A stretch of 64,000 nucleotides of DNA from JAHEDT01 sp963825615 (GCA_963825615.1 CAWGTV010000003.1:434001-498000), one strand, 5' to 3'. Shown: positions 55,654 to 64,000, counted from the stretch's first letter. The notes: generated by a model from the sequence alone, not told the origin. A program made the numbers and translations.

Positions 55654-57039
55654 TCAGTTCTGCGTAACCGTTTTGGACGCGTGAGCAACTTTCGGATAAT
55701 CACCAATTCCGGGAGCCGCAGATCCCATGCCACCAAGATGCACTGTCTGGAAATCAGGGTAGGCTTCCATGCCGATTTCAGAAACGTCAAGGCCACGGTA
55801 CTCATCTTCTTCACTGCAGCGGATACCGACCGTGAACTTGAGGACCAACCAAACGATCGAGGTGCTAACGACCACGAAGGCCCCAATGGCCGCGACACCG
55901 ATGAACTGGGTCAGAAAGCTGGTTTCGCTGTTAGTGATGGGCACTGCCATGGTACCCCAGATGCCACAGACCAAGTGGACTGAGAGAGCGCCGACGACAT
56001 CGTCGATCTTGAGCTTGTCGAAGAATGGAACAGCGAGGACAACCAGGACACCACCGACGGCGCCGATGAGGGTGGCGGCACCCAGCGACGGGGTCGCCGG
56101 ACCGGCTGTAATTGAGACCAGGCCAGCCAGGGCGCCGTTGAGAGCCATGGTGACGTCAACCTTTTTATAGAGGATCTGGACCATGATCATCGCCGCGATC
56201 ATGCCACCGCAAGCCGCCATGTTGGTGTTGACCATGACGTTGGACATCTCGATCGCCGAGGAGGCCGAACCAAGGGAAAGCACCGAGCCGCCGTTGAAGC
56301 CGTACCAGCCCATCCACAGGATGAAGGTGCCGAGGGTTGCCAAGGGGATGTTGGAGCCGGGCATCGGGTTGACGCGACCGTCCTTGCCGTACTTGCCTTT
56401 GCGGGCGCCGAGGATGATGGCACCGGTTAAAGCCGCCCAACCACCCACGGAATGCACCAGCGTCGAACCGGCGTAGTCAGCAAAACCCATTTCGGTCAGC
56501 CAGCCGCCACCCCAGACCCAGGAGCCCTGAATTGGGTAGATAATCCCGGTGAGAACCACGCAGAAGGCGAAGAACGACCAGATTTTGACACGTTCAGCGA
56601 CACAGCCGGAGACCACCGAGCAGGCGGCGCCGCAGAACACCATCTGGAAGAACCAGTCGGATGCTGCAGCATAACCGGCGGAATAGTCACCAGCCGCGGC
56701 GGCGGCATCATCTGCCGACCAGAGGCCAAAAGAACCGATGTACCCGCCATCAACACCAGCATACATCAGGTTGTAGCCGACGAGGTAAAAGAGGATGCCG
56801 GCAATGCCGAACAGGGCAATATTCTTGAGACAGATGGTGGCAACGTTCTTGGAGCGGACCAGGCCGGACTCGAGCATACCGAAGCCTGCTGCCATCCACA
56901 TGACCAGGATCCCAGTTACGAGGAAGGAAAAAGTGTTAAGGATGTAGGACATCTCGGATACGGGGGCATCTTCGGCCAGTGCGAGAGCCGGCAGAGTCAT
57001 CATCAAACCGGCAAGCAAAGCAATACGGGACTTCTTCAT
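55654..57039 (-). CDS. amtB: Ammonium channel AmtB with cleaved signal peptide
   Basis: 461 residues from the ATG at 57039 (AAAGGAGAAA upstream; a longer frame crosses this site). A signal peptide ends LPALALA. Motifs: SFLVTGILVMWMAAGFGMLE, GSTLVHSVGGWAALTGAIIL, GWYGFNGGSVLSLG and DVVGALSVHLVCGIWGTMA, with the two channel His residues. It moves ammonium and is gated by GlnK, whose gene lies 31 bases upstream. This is the regulated copy; another amt lies at 48.1 kb. Confidence 0.95.
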   Translation of the reverse strand: MKKSRIALLAGLMMTLPALALAEDAPVSEMSYILNTFSFLVTGILVMWMAAGFGMLESGLVRSKNVATICLKNIALFGIAGILFYLVGYNLMYAGVDGGYIGSFGLWSADDAAAAAGDYSAGYAAASDWFFQMVFCGAACSVVSGCVAERVKIWSFFAFCVVLTGIIYPIQGSWVWGGGWLTEMGFADYAGSTLVHSVGGWAALTGAIILGARKGKYGKDGRVNPMPGSNIPLATLGTFILWMGWYGFNGGSVLSLGSASSAIEMSNVMVNTNMAACGGMIAAMIMVQILYKKVDVTMALNGALAGLVSITAGPATPSLGAATLIGAVGGVLVVLAVPFFDKLKIDDVVGALSVHLVCGIWGTMAVPITNSETSFLTQFIGVAAIGAFVVVSTSIVWLVLKFTVGIRCSEEDEYRGLDVSEIGMEAYPDFQTVHLGGMGSAAPGIGDYPKVAHASKTVTQN

Positions 57040-57070
57040 GATTTTTCTCCTTTTATCTTTGGCGTCATTT

Positions 57071-57409
57071 TTAAAGGGATTCAGGACCAGTTTCACCAGT
57101 GCGGATACGAACCGATTGCTCGATATCGCTTACGAAGATCTTGCCGTCACCGATGCGCCCGGTACAGGCTTCCTTTTGTACAGCATCGATAATGGACGCG
57201 ACCTGTTCTTCATTCACGACAAGATCGATCTTGATCTTGGGCAGGAAATCTACCTGATACTCCGCACCTCGATACAGCTCTGTGTGCCCCTTCTGCCGGC
57301 CGAAGCCGCGAACTTCGCTGACGGTCATGCCGCTGATGCCCAGAGCTGTGATCGCATTCTTGACATCATCCAGCTTGAACGGTTTGACGATGCACTCAAC
57401 TTTTTTCAT
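57071..57409 (-). CDS. glnK: Nitrogen regulatory protein PII
   Basis: 112 residues from the ATG at 57409, which places the uridylylated Tyr at position 51 in GHTELYRGAEYQVDFLPKIK, the PII T-loop. An ATG at 57412 and a TTG at 57418 are also in frame. GRIGDGKIFV forms the B/C loop for ATP and 2-oxoglutarate. It senses nitrogen state and blocks AmtB. AAGGAG precedes it; the leader carries an attenuator-like structure and a sigma-54 promoter. Confidence 0.95.
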   Translation of the reverse strand: MKKVECIVKPFKLDDVKNAITALGISGMTVSEVRGFGRQKGHTELYRGAEYQVDFLPKIKIDLVVNEEQVASIIDAVQKEACTGRIGDGKIFVSDIEQSVRIRTGETGPESL

Positions 57410-57432
57410 CATGTCCAAATCTCCTTTCCAGA

Positions 57433-57480
57433 GAGAAAAATAAAAAGCGCCTCAGCTTCCGCGAACGGAAGTTAAGGCGC
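57433..57480 (-). terminator. Intrinsic terminator inside the glnK leader
   Basis: On the minus strand GCGCCT-TAA-CTTCCG, a TTCG tetraloop, CGGAAG-CTG-AGGCGC, then TTTTTATTTTT. This is a strong rho-independent terminator lying only some 20 bases before the glnK start, so it must be bypassed for glnK-amtB to be expressed. Confidence 0.8.
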
Positions 57481-57501
57481 CATTGCCTAGCAGCTAAATT
57501 C

Positions 57502-57517
57502 GAGACGTCGTTGTCTC
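57502..57517 (-). promoter_or_regulatory. ANTAR-type hexaloop hairpin in the glnK leader
   Basis: GAGAC-AACGAC-GTCTC: a 5-pair stem with a 6-base loop having A at position 1 and G at position 4, the loop signature recognised by ANTAR antiterminators. It lies 22 bases upstream of the leader terminator. The usual partner hairpin upstream is not clearly seen. Confidence 0.5.
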
Positions 57518-57586
57518 GTTGGTCGTGCCGATATGTATCCCGGGAGGATGAATGACTGAGCGTTTCCCCCGGGTTGTATGTCTTAA

Positions 57587-57602
57587 AGCACCAGTCGTGC
57601 CA
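57587..57602 (-). promoter_or_regulatory. Sigma-54 promoter of glnK-amtB
   Basis: TGGCACGACTGGTGCT matches the -24 (TGGCAC) and -12 (TGC) elements with exact spacing of GG and GC. It gives a leader of about 165 bases. Confidence 0.78.
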
Positions 57603-57701
57603 AAAAAATAAATCCTTTTATTTCAGATAGTTGAAATATTACAATCACCCAAGGACAACATGTTTGCCTAAATAATCACCAGTAATGCCCAGATTAAAAG
57701 C

Positions 57702-59291
57702 TCATTCGACAGGCAGGCAAACGCGGAACAATGTCCCTTCGCCCAGCTCGCTCTCAAGCTTGATGTATCCGCCATGCTCACGAATGATGTTCTGGCAGAT
57801 GTAGAGACCTAAACCGGTTCCCTCGCCTTCCGGCTTGGTCGTGAAAAACGGAGCAAAGACCTGTTCCTGGAGTTCCGGGGCGATCCCAGGGCCATTATCC
57901 TTAACACGCAACTCGAGCATGCCGTCATGGCCGATACAGGTTGCCAGCACAATCTGCCCCTGAGCCTGCAGCGCATGAGCGGCATTCATCACCAGATTGA
58001 TGATCACCTGCTTGACCTTGTTAGGATCGGCGCTCAGCACCGGAATATCAGAAAATTCAGTTTCCAACTTGATCGATTTGCGCTGCAGTTCAAAGCGCAA
58101 CAACCTGCAGACCTCGGTAATCAGATCGTTCAAATTGACAAGCCGGTTCTGCGTTTCGCGATTGCTGGAGAAAGAGAGCAGTCCGCCGGTCAGGTTTTTC
58201 AAACGCTCGACCTCCAGGTTAATCTTGTCGAGCATCTCTTCCTGGAAAGCAGAGAGGGGTTTTTCGCGCTTGAGCAGTTCCGTGGCGTAGGCCACCATAG
58301 CCAAAGGGTTGTTGATTTCGTGGGCAATACCAGCGGTAAGTCGGCCTACTTCAGCCAACTTCTCGCTCTGGATGGTCTGGTCCAGAAGTCTTTTGAATTC
58401 GGTGATATCCTCAACAATGACAACCACGCCGGTCACTTCGTCACCGTCACGCAGTGGCGCCAGCCGGCGTTTCTGAAAACGGTTGGTCCCATCAAGCTGT
58501 CGGTGCAGCAGTCGCAATTTCGCCTTGGAGCCGCTCTGCAGGACCTGCTTGATCCTCTCGATAACACCTTCTTTGACCAGGTTTGGGAAAAGAACACCGA
58601 GGCTGGCTCCGACGGCACGCTCCTCGGCAATGCCGCTCATCTCCACCATACGACTATTCCAAGAGGTGATCACCAGCTGTTTATCGACCGTATAGACACC
58701 AAGGCTGACGCTTTTGAGAATCCGGTCGTTGAATTCGTGCAGATGGCGATACCCCTCGCTCACTTTGCGTAAACGATCGTAAAGTTTTGCATTCTCAATG
58801 GCGATGGCGGCCTGTCGTCCCAAGATCATCAGCGGCTCTATGTCGCCGCTCGAAAAAGCTCCCGCATGCGGACTCTCAACATTAAGCACCCCGACCAGTT
58901 TCTTCTTGCTGATCAAGGGTACGGCCAGTTCGCACTGGGCGCCTGGAATCCCTGGCACATAATCAGGCAGCTGCCGCACATCTTCAACCAGGATCGGCCG
59001 TTGCACTTCGGCTGTACGCCCCATGACGCCCTGTCCGATCTGGATCGGTCCCATAGCGTCATCGGTGTAACCGAACGCCGCCGCCGCAACCAGATGAAGG
59101 CCATCGTCATCGAGCAAACGAATAATGGCATTTTCGAAATGAAAGACGTCACGGGCGACGCGTAGCACAGAATCGAGCAATTCCTCGAGATCGGTTGTCG
59201 ACGCCAGTTCCTGGCCAATTTCGATCAGAGCGTTGAGCAAACGTTCGGATTTTTGTTCTGACATATTTGACAGGGTCGCTGCGATCATCAT
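57702..59291 (-). CDS. Soluble GAF-PAS sensor histidine kinase
   Basis: About 529 residues from the ATG at 59291 (AGGA 5 bases upstream). No membrane helix. GAF domain at about 15-170 (RDVFHFENAIIRLLDDDG), PAS at about 190-300, HisKA with GIAHEINNPLAMV (His around 323) and HATPase (NLVMNAAHALQ, DNGPGIAPE, GTGLGLYICQNI). It resembles NtrB-like kinases. It lies directly upstream of the glnK promoter, on the same strand, so a nitrogen role is plausible but unproved. No response regulator is adjacent. Confidence 0.85.
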   Translation of the reverse strand: MMIAATLSNMSEQKSERLLNALIEIGQELASTTDLEELLDSVLRVARDVFHFENAIIRLLDDDGLHLVAAAAFGYTDDAMGPIQIGQGVMGRTAEVQRPILVEDVRQLPDYVPGIPGAQCELAVPLISKKKLVGVLNVESPHAGAFSSGDIEPLMILGRQAAIAIENAKLYDRLRKVSEGYRHLHEFNDRILKSVSLGVYTVDKQLVITSWNSRMVEMSGIAEERAVGASLGVLFPNLVKEGVIERIKQVLQSGSKAKLRLLHRQLDGTNRFQKRRLAPLRDGDEVTGVVVIVEDITEFKRLLDQTIQSEKLAEVGRLTAGIAHEINNPLAMVAYATELLKREKPLSAFQEEMLDKINLEVERLKNLTGGLLSFSSNRETQNRLVNLNDLITEVCRLLRFELQRKSIKLETEFSDIPVLSADPNKVKQVIINLVMNAAHALQAQGQIVLATCIGHDGMLELRVKDNGPGIAPELQEQVFAPFFTTKPEGEGTGLGLYICQNIIREHGGYIKLESELGEGTLFRVCLPVE

Positions 59292-59454
59292 GCAATCCTG
59301 TAACGCATAAGCCATGCCATCCGCAACAAAACAAAAAAGCAAATAAAATCAGTGGTTTTAAACAAAAGTGACGGGCCGAGAGAAAGCCTCTGCCTCTATA
59401 CGTGCAAAGCTTGCCAGCTTTTTAGGCAGATTTGATTGACCGTCGGGATTATGC

Positions 59455-59483
59455 TTGAGTTAAAGCAACTTTTTCCCTATACT
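59455..59483 (+). promoter_or_regulatory. Sigma-70 promoter of the candidate 6S RNA
   Basis: TTGAGT, a 17-base spacer and TATACT. Start predicted near 59490. No gene begins until 59851, while a terminator lies at 59694-59722, so this drives a non-coding transcript. Confidence 0.7.
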
Positions 59484-59489
59484 GAATAC

Positions 59490-59722
59490 GCATAGGGTTA
59501 TCTGTTCAGCTCTCTGCCCTGTAAGTGAGGTCGCTATGCCCACGCGGAATATCTTTTCATCGGGCAGGTTCCTTGTGAAAGTGGTGTGCAAGCCCGTCTC
59601 GAAACGGGAAGCCTGAAACGTTCATAGACCAGCCCACTTAGTTGGCCGTCGTCGTGAGGCCACGGACCCACGGCAGGTGTGGAGAGCTCAAAGAAAGACG
59701 TCGGGACATCCGGCGTCTTTTT
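59490..59722 (+). ncRNA. ssrS: Candidate 6S RNA
   Basis: A promoter and an intrinsic terminator (AAAGACG...CGTCTTT then TTTTT) bracket about 230 bases without a coding frame. The ends close as AGCTCTC (59508-59514) with GAGAGCT (59682-59688). TGCC pairs with GGCA, GTG-A-GGTC with GACC-CAC, and GCCCAC with GTG-A-GGC, giving a long rod with bulges and an internal bubble, the shape of 6S RNA, which mimics an open promoter and binds sigma-70 polymerase. The 3' GGACCCACGGC stretch resembles 6S RNAs I know. No name can be proved without a covariance search. Confidence 0.55.
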
Positions 59723-59850
59723 GTTTCTCGGCAACGCGCCAGATCTCGCCGATCGACGCAGCTATCGATACATAATGTTAATGCGGGAATTCTCCTTCAG
59801 CTTCAACCTGATCTTATGTTATCGTACCCCGATTTTTTTGGAAGGCCAGT

Positions 59851-61026
59851 ATGAATAGTCCTGAGAATACTGATATAAAGCGTTTGATGATCGACAACCG
59901 GGAATATGTCCTGGTCGGGACAGCGCACATATCCCAGGAATCTGTTGAAACCGTACGGGCGGCGATCCAGGAGGAAAATCCGGATACGGTCTGTGTTGAA
60001 CTGGACGAGCAGCGTCATCGCGCGCTGCGCAACCCGCGCCACTGGGAATCGCTCAATTTGATCCAGGTCCTGAAACAGGGGCAGGCGCCTTTTCTACTGG
60101 CCAACCTGGCCTTGGCTTCATTTCAGAAGCGCATGGGGCTGCAGACAGGCGTCAAGCCCGGTGCGGAACTGGCTGCCGCAGCCGAAGCCACAGAGGCCCT
60201 TGGCAAAAATCTTCAGTTGGTAGATCGCGAAATCCGCACGACCTTGTTGCGCGCCTGGCGCAAAGCTGGATTCTGGAAGAAAATGACCCTGCTTGCCACG
60301 TTGCTGGCCAGCCTGTTCGAATCCCAGGAGCTCAACGAAGAGGAACTTGCCAAACTGCGCCAGACCGACACGCTTTCGGCCATGCTGGACGAAATGGCAG
60401 AGGTCCTGCCGATGGTCAAGACCATCCTGGTTGACGAGCGCGACACCTACATGGCCCATCACATCCGCCAGGCTCCCGGTGAGAAGATCGTCGCCATTGT
60501 CGGAGCGGCCCACATGCCAGGCATTCTTAAAAAACTTGAGCAGACGTTTTCCACGGAAGAGATCAAAGAGCTGACAGTCATTCCTGCCAAAAGCGGCGTG
60601 TCAAAAGCGCTGCCCTGGCTGATACCAGCTATTGTGTTGGGGCTGTTTGTCGCAGGATTCATGACAGGCAACACCCAACAACTGGCAGATGCTGCCGTTG
60701 CATGGATTCTTGCCAACGGCGTCCTCTCCGCCCTGGGGGCTTTGATTGCCCTGGGTCACCCTCTGACCATCCTTACCGCCTTCATTGCCGCACCGATCAC
60801 GTCACTCAACCCAACCATCGGTGCCGGCTTCGTCACCGGGTTGGTCCAGGCCTTTATTGCCCCCCCCCAGGTAAAAGACATGGAACACGTGGCAGAGGAT
60901 ATCGCCAAGTTAAGCGGTTGGTGGCGCAACCGCCTTACCCGTGTCCTGCTGGTATTTATTCTTTCCTCCCTCGGCTCAGCGCTTGGCACCCTGGTCGCCT
61001 TCGGCTGGCTAAAAGACCTCTTCTGA
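59851..61026 (+). CDS. TraB/PrgY-family membrane protein
   Basis: 391 residues. The N-terminal TraB domain (about 1-230) has VLVGTAHISQESVETV and, later, KIVAIVGAAHMPGI, the two conserved GxxH motifs of a suspected metal site. CVELDEQRHRAL gives conserved acidic residues. The C-terminal 150 residues form four or five helices (LPWLIPAIVLGLFVAGF, SLGSALGTLVAFG). Named for pheromone shutdown proteins, but most bacterial members have no proven activity. A palindromic repeat starts 10 bases after its stop. Confidence 0.85.
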   Translation: MNSPENTDIKRLMIDNREYVLVGTAHISQESVETVRAAIQEENPDTVCVELDEQRHRALRNPRHWESLNLIQVLKQGQAPFLLANLALASFQKRMGLQTGVKPGAELAAAAEATEALGKNLQLVDREIRTTLLRAWRKAGFWKKMTLLATLLASLFESQELNEEELAKLRQTDTLSAMLDEMAEVLPMVKTILVDERDTYMAHHIRQAPGEKIVAIVGAAHMPGILKKLEQTFSTEEIKELTVIPAKSGVSKALPWLIPAIVLGLFVAGFMTGNTQQLADAAVAWILANGVLSALGALIALGHPLTILTAFIAAPITSLNPTIGAGFVTGLVQAFIAPPQVKDMEHVAEDIAKLSGWWRNRLTRVLLVFILSSLGSALGTLVAFGWLKDLF

Positions 61027-61035
61027 AAAAGCATA

Positions 61036-61112
61036 AGGGCCAGGTCTACACATTTCACATTCTCTGCAAAGAGTGCATTTTTTGTGAGAGGTGTAGACCT
61101 AACCCCTGACAC
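61036..61112. repeat. Palindromic interspersed repeat, copy B
   Basis: CAGGTCTACACATTTCAC pairs with GTGAGAGGTGTAGACCT around a loop. It matches the reverse complement of copy A (11771-11847) over about 70 bases with a handful of changes and ends with CCCCTGACACG. It lies between converging genes and could act as a terminator. Confidence 0.8.
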
Positions 61113-61120
61113 GCGCCAAA

Positions 61121-62839
61121 CTATTCAAAGTTAATCAGATGTGTTCCAGCACTTACTTTCAACTGGTCCATGACGCGGTATGCCGGATCGGTAAGAGCGA
61201 TATCGAGGTCCAGATCGCGGTAGTACACATCTGGGCGAAAGTTGATGAGCCCGTCATGATCGACCCATGCGGTCCAGTACTGGATATGCACCGGAATAGG
61301 ATTGATGGGCACCTTCTCTGGAACAGTCGCCACGAAAAGCTCCTTTAATCTTGCTTTACCAAGCCCCTTTTCAAGCAGGTAGTCGGCGAGGTCATGCGGA
61401 CGTTCAATGCGAATGCAACCCGAGCTGAATGGACGCACGTTTTTGTCGAAGAGATAAGACTCGTTGGTATCGTGCAGGTAGACATTGTAGCGATTTGGGA
61501 ACATGAACTTGACGCGTCCCAAAGGATTCCACGGGCCGGGGTCCATGCGCAGCATGCCTGGGAAGTTGGCCGCCGTGACCTTGGTCCAATCGATACCCTG
61601 CGGATCGATGATGGTCTCACCATCTGACCAGGCAACGATACGGAAATGCTTCTCCTCAAGGAAGGCCGGATTGCGCTTAATTTGCGGCAGTTTGTCTTCC
61701 CTGAGGATCGTCGGCGGCACTGTCCAGTAAGGTGCGAACTCCAGGTACGTCATGCGTGCCGAGAACACCGGTGTTTTTCGGTACTGCGTTCCGACGATGA
61801 CCGGCATATGCATGACCGTCATGCCGTTCTCAACGACTTCTAGTGAAAAATCGGCAATATTGATACTGATGTACCTGTTACCGAAACTTTTCGGCATCCA
61901 GCGCCAACGTTCGAGATTCAATTCGATCTGACGAATGCGTTCTTCGACCGGGACATTCAGGTTCTCGAGGGTTTTGGGGCCGATGACGCCATCAGTCACC
62001 AGCCCGTGCCTGGCCTGAAAACGACGCATCGCAGCATATGTCTCCGGGTCATAATCCGGACCGGGCTCAATCATCATGTCAAAATCCCCGGTAAGCGACA
62101 AAAGCGTTCTGATCTGGGGGAGCCTTTCGTCCTGGTCCCCAGGTTTAATCGTCGGCCCGGCAGGAATCTCAGGCCACCCCCCCAAGGCATAAATTCTCTG
62201 ATAATCAGCAAGGGCGGCCATAAGCTGCCGGTACTCTTCATGCGGTGGCGCCAGGTCTTCGAGAACCTGGACCACACGATGGCTTCCTATGGCATATTCC
62301 AGGAGTTTGACCAGGTCAGCTTTGCGACGCCTGGCGCTCCAGTCGACGTGTGCCAGTGCCGGGTCAACCTGACCTTCAACCATGTGTGTGGCATAAGTCA
62401 GGAAAGCTTGAGACAAAAAGAGATCGAGAACCGCTCGATTATCAGAATCCATCGGCAGTTTATACCAGGAGAAATCTGTCTGGATACGAATCAGCCCCTC
62501 CAGGTCAGCCAGCAAATAATCATTACTGCAGAGACCATGCGCACCGGCATTGCGGAGGATCTCCAGCAGCTCCAGAGCCTCCGGCTTAATCTGCCAGCCA
62601 TCCATCCAGATCGGGAGAAATTCCCTCTGTTGATAAAAGTTGAAGATGTCATCATGGAACATGACATGCGGGACTCCATTCAACGCTGCCAAGTGGGAAC
62701 CACTGCTGTCCAGCAAGCTCTCAATTTTCTCACTGGTTTCTTTGTCCAGCAAGGCAATCACACCCGGTAGCTGCTCGGCACATACAGAACTCGCCGAGAG
62801 CATGAAAATAACGATTATTTTTATCAGAGTTTTGAGCAT
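61121..62839 (-). CDS. YcbB-type L,D-transpeptidase
   Basis: About 572 residues from the ATG at 62839 (a longer frame has no ribosome site). Signal peptide ending VCA. Order: N-terminal scaffold domain, a peptidoglycan-binding helix bundle (TYAAMRRFQARHGLVTDGVIG), then the YkuD catalytic domain with the HDT motif and RPFSSGCIRIERP (catalytic Cys around residue 475). The length and domain order match LdtD/YcbB, which makes 3-3 crosslinks in peptidoglycan in the periplasm. Confidence 0.9.
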   Translation of the reverse strand: MLKTLIKIIVIFMLSASSVCAEQLPGVIALLDKETSEKIESLLDSSGSHLAALNGVPHVMFHDDIFNFYQQREFLPIWMDGWQIKPEALELLEILRNAGAHGLCSNDYLLADLEGLIRIQTDFSWYKLPMDSDNRAVLDLFLSQAFLTYATHMVEGQVDPALAHVDWSARRRKADLVKLLEYAIGSHRVVQVLEDLAPPHEEYRQLMAALADYQRIYALGGWPEIPAGPTIKPGDQDERLPQIRTLLSLTGDFDMMIEPGPDYDPETYAAMRRFQARHGLVTDGVIGPKTLENLNVPVEERIRQIELNLERWRWMPKSFGNRYISINIADFSLEVVENGMTVMHMPVIVGTQYRKTPVFSARMTYLEFAPYWTVPPTILREDKLPQIKRNPAFLEEKHFRIVAWSDGETIIDPQGIDWTKVTAANFPGMLRMDPGPWNPLGRVKFMFPNRYNVYLHDTNESYLFDKNVRPFSSGCIRIERPHDLADYLLEKGLGKARLKELFVATVPEKVPINPIPVHIQYWTAWVDHDGLINFRPDVYYRDLDLDIALTDPAYRVMDQLKVSAGTHLINFE

Positions 62840-63083
62840 GGCAATCCCGATGTGGCTTGTGTATATGGTAGACAAAGGAGAGACATTTAGCAAACGTCTT
62901 GAGCCTCTAGATGTATTCTGAGTGCATGGCAAGCTTTTTGGACTCACAGAAGCGTGCAGAAACCTGCAACTTGTATGCACATGGCCGCGAAGATATGTTA
63001 ATTTTGCACGTTACATCATTCCGATTCCAATACTCGCCGCTGAGATGTTTATACTATCAAGCAAGTAATCATTGCGGGACTTT

Positions 63084-63710
63084 ATGCTAACGATCGAAAC
63101 AGTTTCCACATTTTTTCTGGCTTCGACATTACTTGCCGTTGCACCGGGGCCTGACAATATCTTTGTTCTGACGCAGTCTGCCCTGCATGGCAAGCTCTCC
63201 GGCCTGGTCGTGATGTTCGGCTTATGCACCGGACTGCTCGTCCATACCAGCGCCGTCGCTTTCGGAGTCGCCGTCATTATCCAGACCTCGGTGCTCGCAT
63301 TTAACATGCTGAAGATGATCGGAGCCGGCTACCTGCTTTACCTCGCCTGGCAGATCCTGCGTGCCTCTCCGGAAGAGATCCGTTTGCACGGAAGACGCCC
63401 TAAGAGCTTGGGAGAACTGTATCGACGAGGCATCATCATGAACGTCACCAACCCGAAAGTATCGATCTTCTTCCTCGCTTTTCTGCCTCAGTTCGCTGAC
63501 CCATCGCGCGGCACCATGAGTTTGCAGTTGATCGCGCTGGGGGGGGTATTTATTATCGCGACCATCCTGGTGTTCGGCTCCATTGCCCTGATCGGCGGGG
63601 GTCTAGGAACGTGGCTCAACCGTTCTCCCCGCGCCCAGCGAATGATCAACGGGGCTGCAGCAACCGTCTTTGTCGCCCTGGCCTTAAAGCTGGTGACAAC
63701 GGAGAGATAA
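63084..63710 (+). CDS. LysE-family exporter
   Basis: 208 residues from the ATG at 63084 (a TTG at 63072 is in frame). Six hydrophobic helices. The signature near the start is LAVAPGPDNIFVLTQSALHGK, and GIIMNVTNPKVSIFFLAFLPQF is the second typical stretch. These pumps export amino acids such as lysine, threonine or homoserine; the substrate here is unknown. The next gene begins 1 base after its stop. Confidence 0.9.
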   Translation: MLTIETVSTFFLASTLLAVAPGPDNIFVLTQSALHGKLSGLVVMFGLCTGLLVHTSAVAFGVAVIIQTSVLAFNMLKMIGAGYLLYLAWQILRASPEEIRLHGRRPKSLGELYRRGIIMNVTNPKVSIFFLAFLPQFADPSRGTMSLQLIALGGVFIIATILVFGSIALIGGGLGTWLNRSPRAQRMINGAAATVFVALALKLVTTER

Positions 63711-63711
63711 G

Positions 63712-64000
63712 ATGACACTGCTAGCTTCGCTCGAAGCGATCGGTTTTATTGCCACACCTTACAAGACTCTCGCGGAGTGTCCGAGAAATATCGACCCGCA
63801 GGGGCCACTCTGCAACCTGGTGATCCGCAAGGATTTACGCGATGGCTTGCTGGGCTTGCATGTCGGGCAAAAAATTCTGATACTTTACTGGTTCGAGCAG
63901 GTCGACAGGAGTATACTGCGCCAACATTCCAGGCGGACCAGCGAACTGGCCGGCATATTTGCCCTGCGCACTCCCAACCGCCGCAATCCGATCGGAGCCG
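63712..64000 (+). CDS. trmO: TrmO-type tRNA methyltransferase, 5' part only
   Basis: About 96 residues are visible before the window ends. The start (EAIGFIATPYKT) and FALRTPNRRNPIGA near the edge match the TsaA/YaeB beta-barrel family. TrmO uses S-adenosylmethionine to N6-methylate t6A37 in tRNA-Thr. GGAGAGA precedes the ATG, which immediately follows the LysE gene, implying a shared transcript. Confidence 0.85.
   Translation, partial: MTLLASLEAIGFIATPYKTLAECPRNIDPQGPLCNLVIRKDLRDGLLGLHVGQKILILYWFEQVDRSILRQHSRRTSELAGIFALRTPNRRNPIGA

Noticed and set aside
57540..57585. Upstream partner hairpin of the ANTAR motif
   Set aside because: CCCGGG arms pair, but the loop is about 20 bases, not a hexaloop with A1 and G4.
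1..64000. CRISPR arrays, tRNA, rRNA or prophage genes
   Set aside because: No regularly spaced repeats, no T-loop GGTTCGAATCC context with a cloverleaf, and no phage structural genes were seen.

Overview
The window looks like a chromosome segment of a Desulfuromonadia (Geobacter/Desulfuromonas-type) bacterium. The evidence is: an oxidative TCA block with AcnB, monomeric NADP-isocitrate dehydrogenase, malate dehydrogenase and a four-subunit 2-oxoglutarate:ferredoxin oxidoreductase; a multihaem c-type cytochrome lipoprotein; a type IV minor pilin/PilY1 operon; bacteriohemerythrin; GGDEF proteins; and many sensor kinases. I recall the hisS-aspS / icd-mdh-kor order as also present in Geobacter, but this was not checked.

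Layout. 1-9.0 kb (minus strand): an NtrC-type two-component pair followed by pilV-pilW-pilX-pilY1; pilY1 runs off the left edge. 9.0-14.2 kb (plus): ferredoxin, MFS permease, lipoprotein, HD-domain protein, DedA protein and bioA, then an IS1595-like transposase scrap. 14.2-26.3 kb (mostly minus): lipoprotein, CBS-DUF294 protein, acnB, a hybrid-sensing block (multi-PAS kinase, response regulator, kinase remnant, periplasmic binding protein) and an M48 protease. 26.3-30.8 kb: a scar region with AT-rich gene-free DNA, several hairpins, truncated NhaP-like antiporter and ComEC fragments, an intact receiver-GGDEF gene and a decayed adenylate cyclase. 30.8-41.3 kb (plus): hisS, aspS, LysM lipoprotein, icd, mdh and korDABC. 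41.4-54.7 kb: mixed housekeeping and stress genes (fbp, suhB, ammonium channel, msrB, hemerythrin, pirin, SYLF lipoprotein, triheme lipoprotein). 54.8-59.3 kb (minus): glnK-amtB-TorF porin behind a sigma-54 promoter and an attenuator-like leader, plus a GAF-PAS kinase. 59.5 kb: a candidate 6S RNA. 59.8-64 kb: TraB-family protein, YcbB-type L,D-transpeptidase, LysE-type exporter and the start of trmO.

The two best regulatory signals are (i) an identical 11-base core, ATACTGTATAC, upstream of acnB, icd(-mdh) and kor, which implies one repressor over the oxidative TCA branch, and (ii) a glnK leader carrying an ANTAR-like hexaloop hairpin followed by a strong intrinsic terminator just before the ribosome binding site. 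Single-base indels break pilY1, the NtrC regulator, the MFS gene, acnB, aspS and the end of icd. Because several of these should be essential for this metabolism, I think most are sequence errors rather than true pseudogenes.
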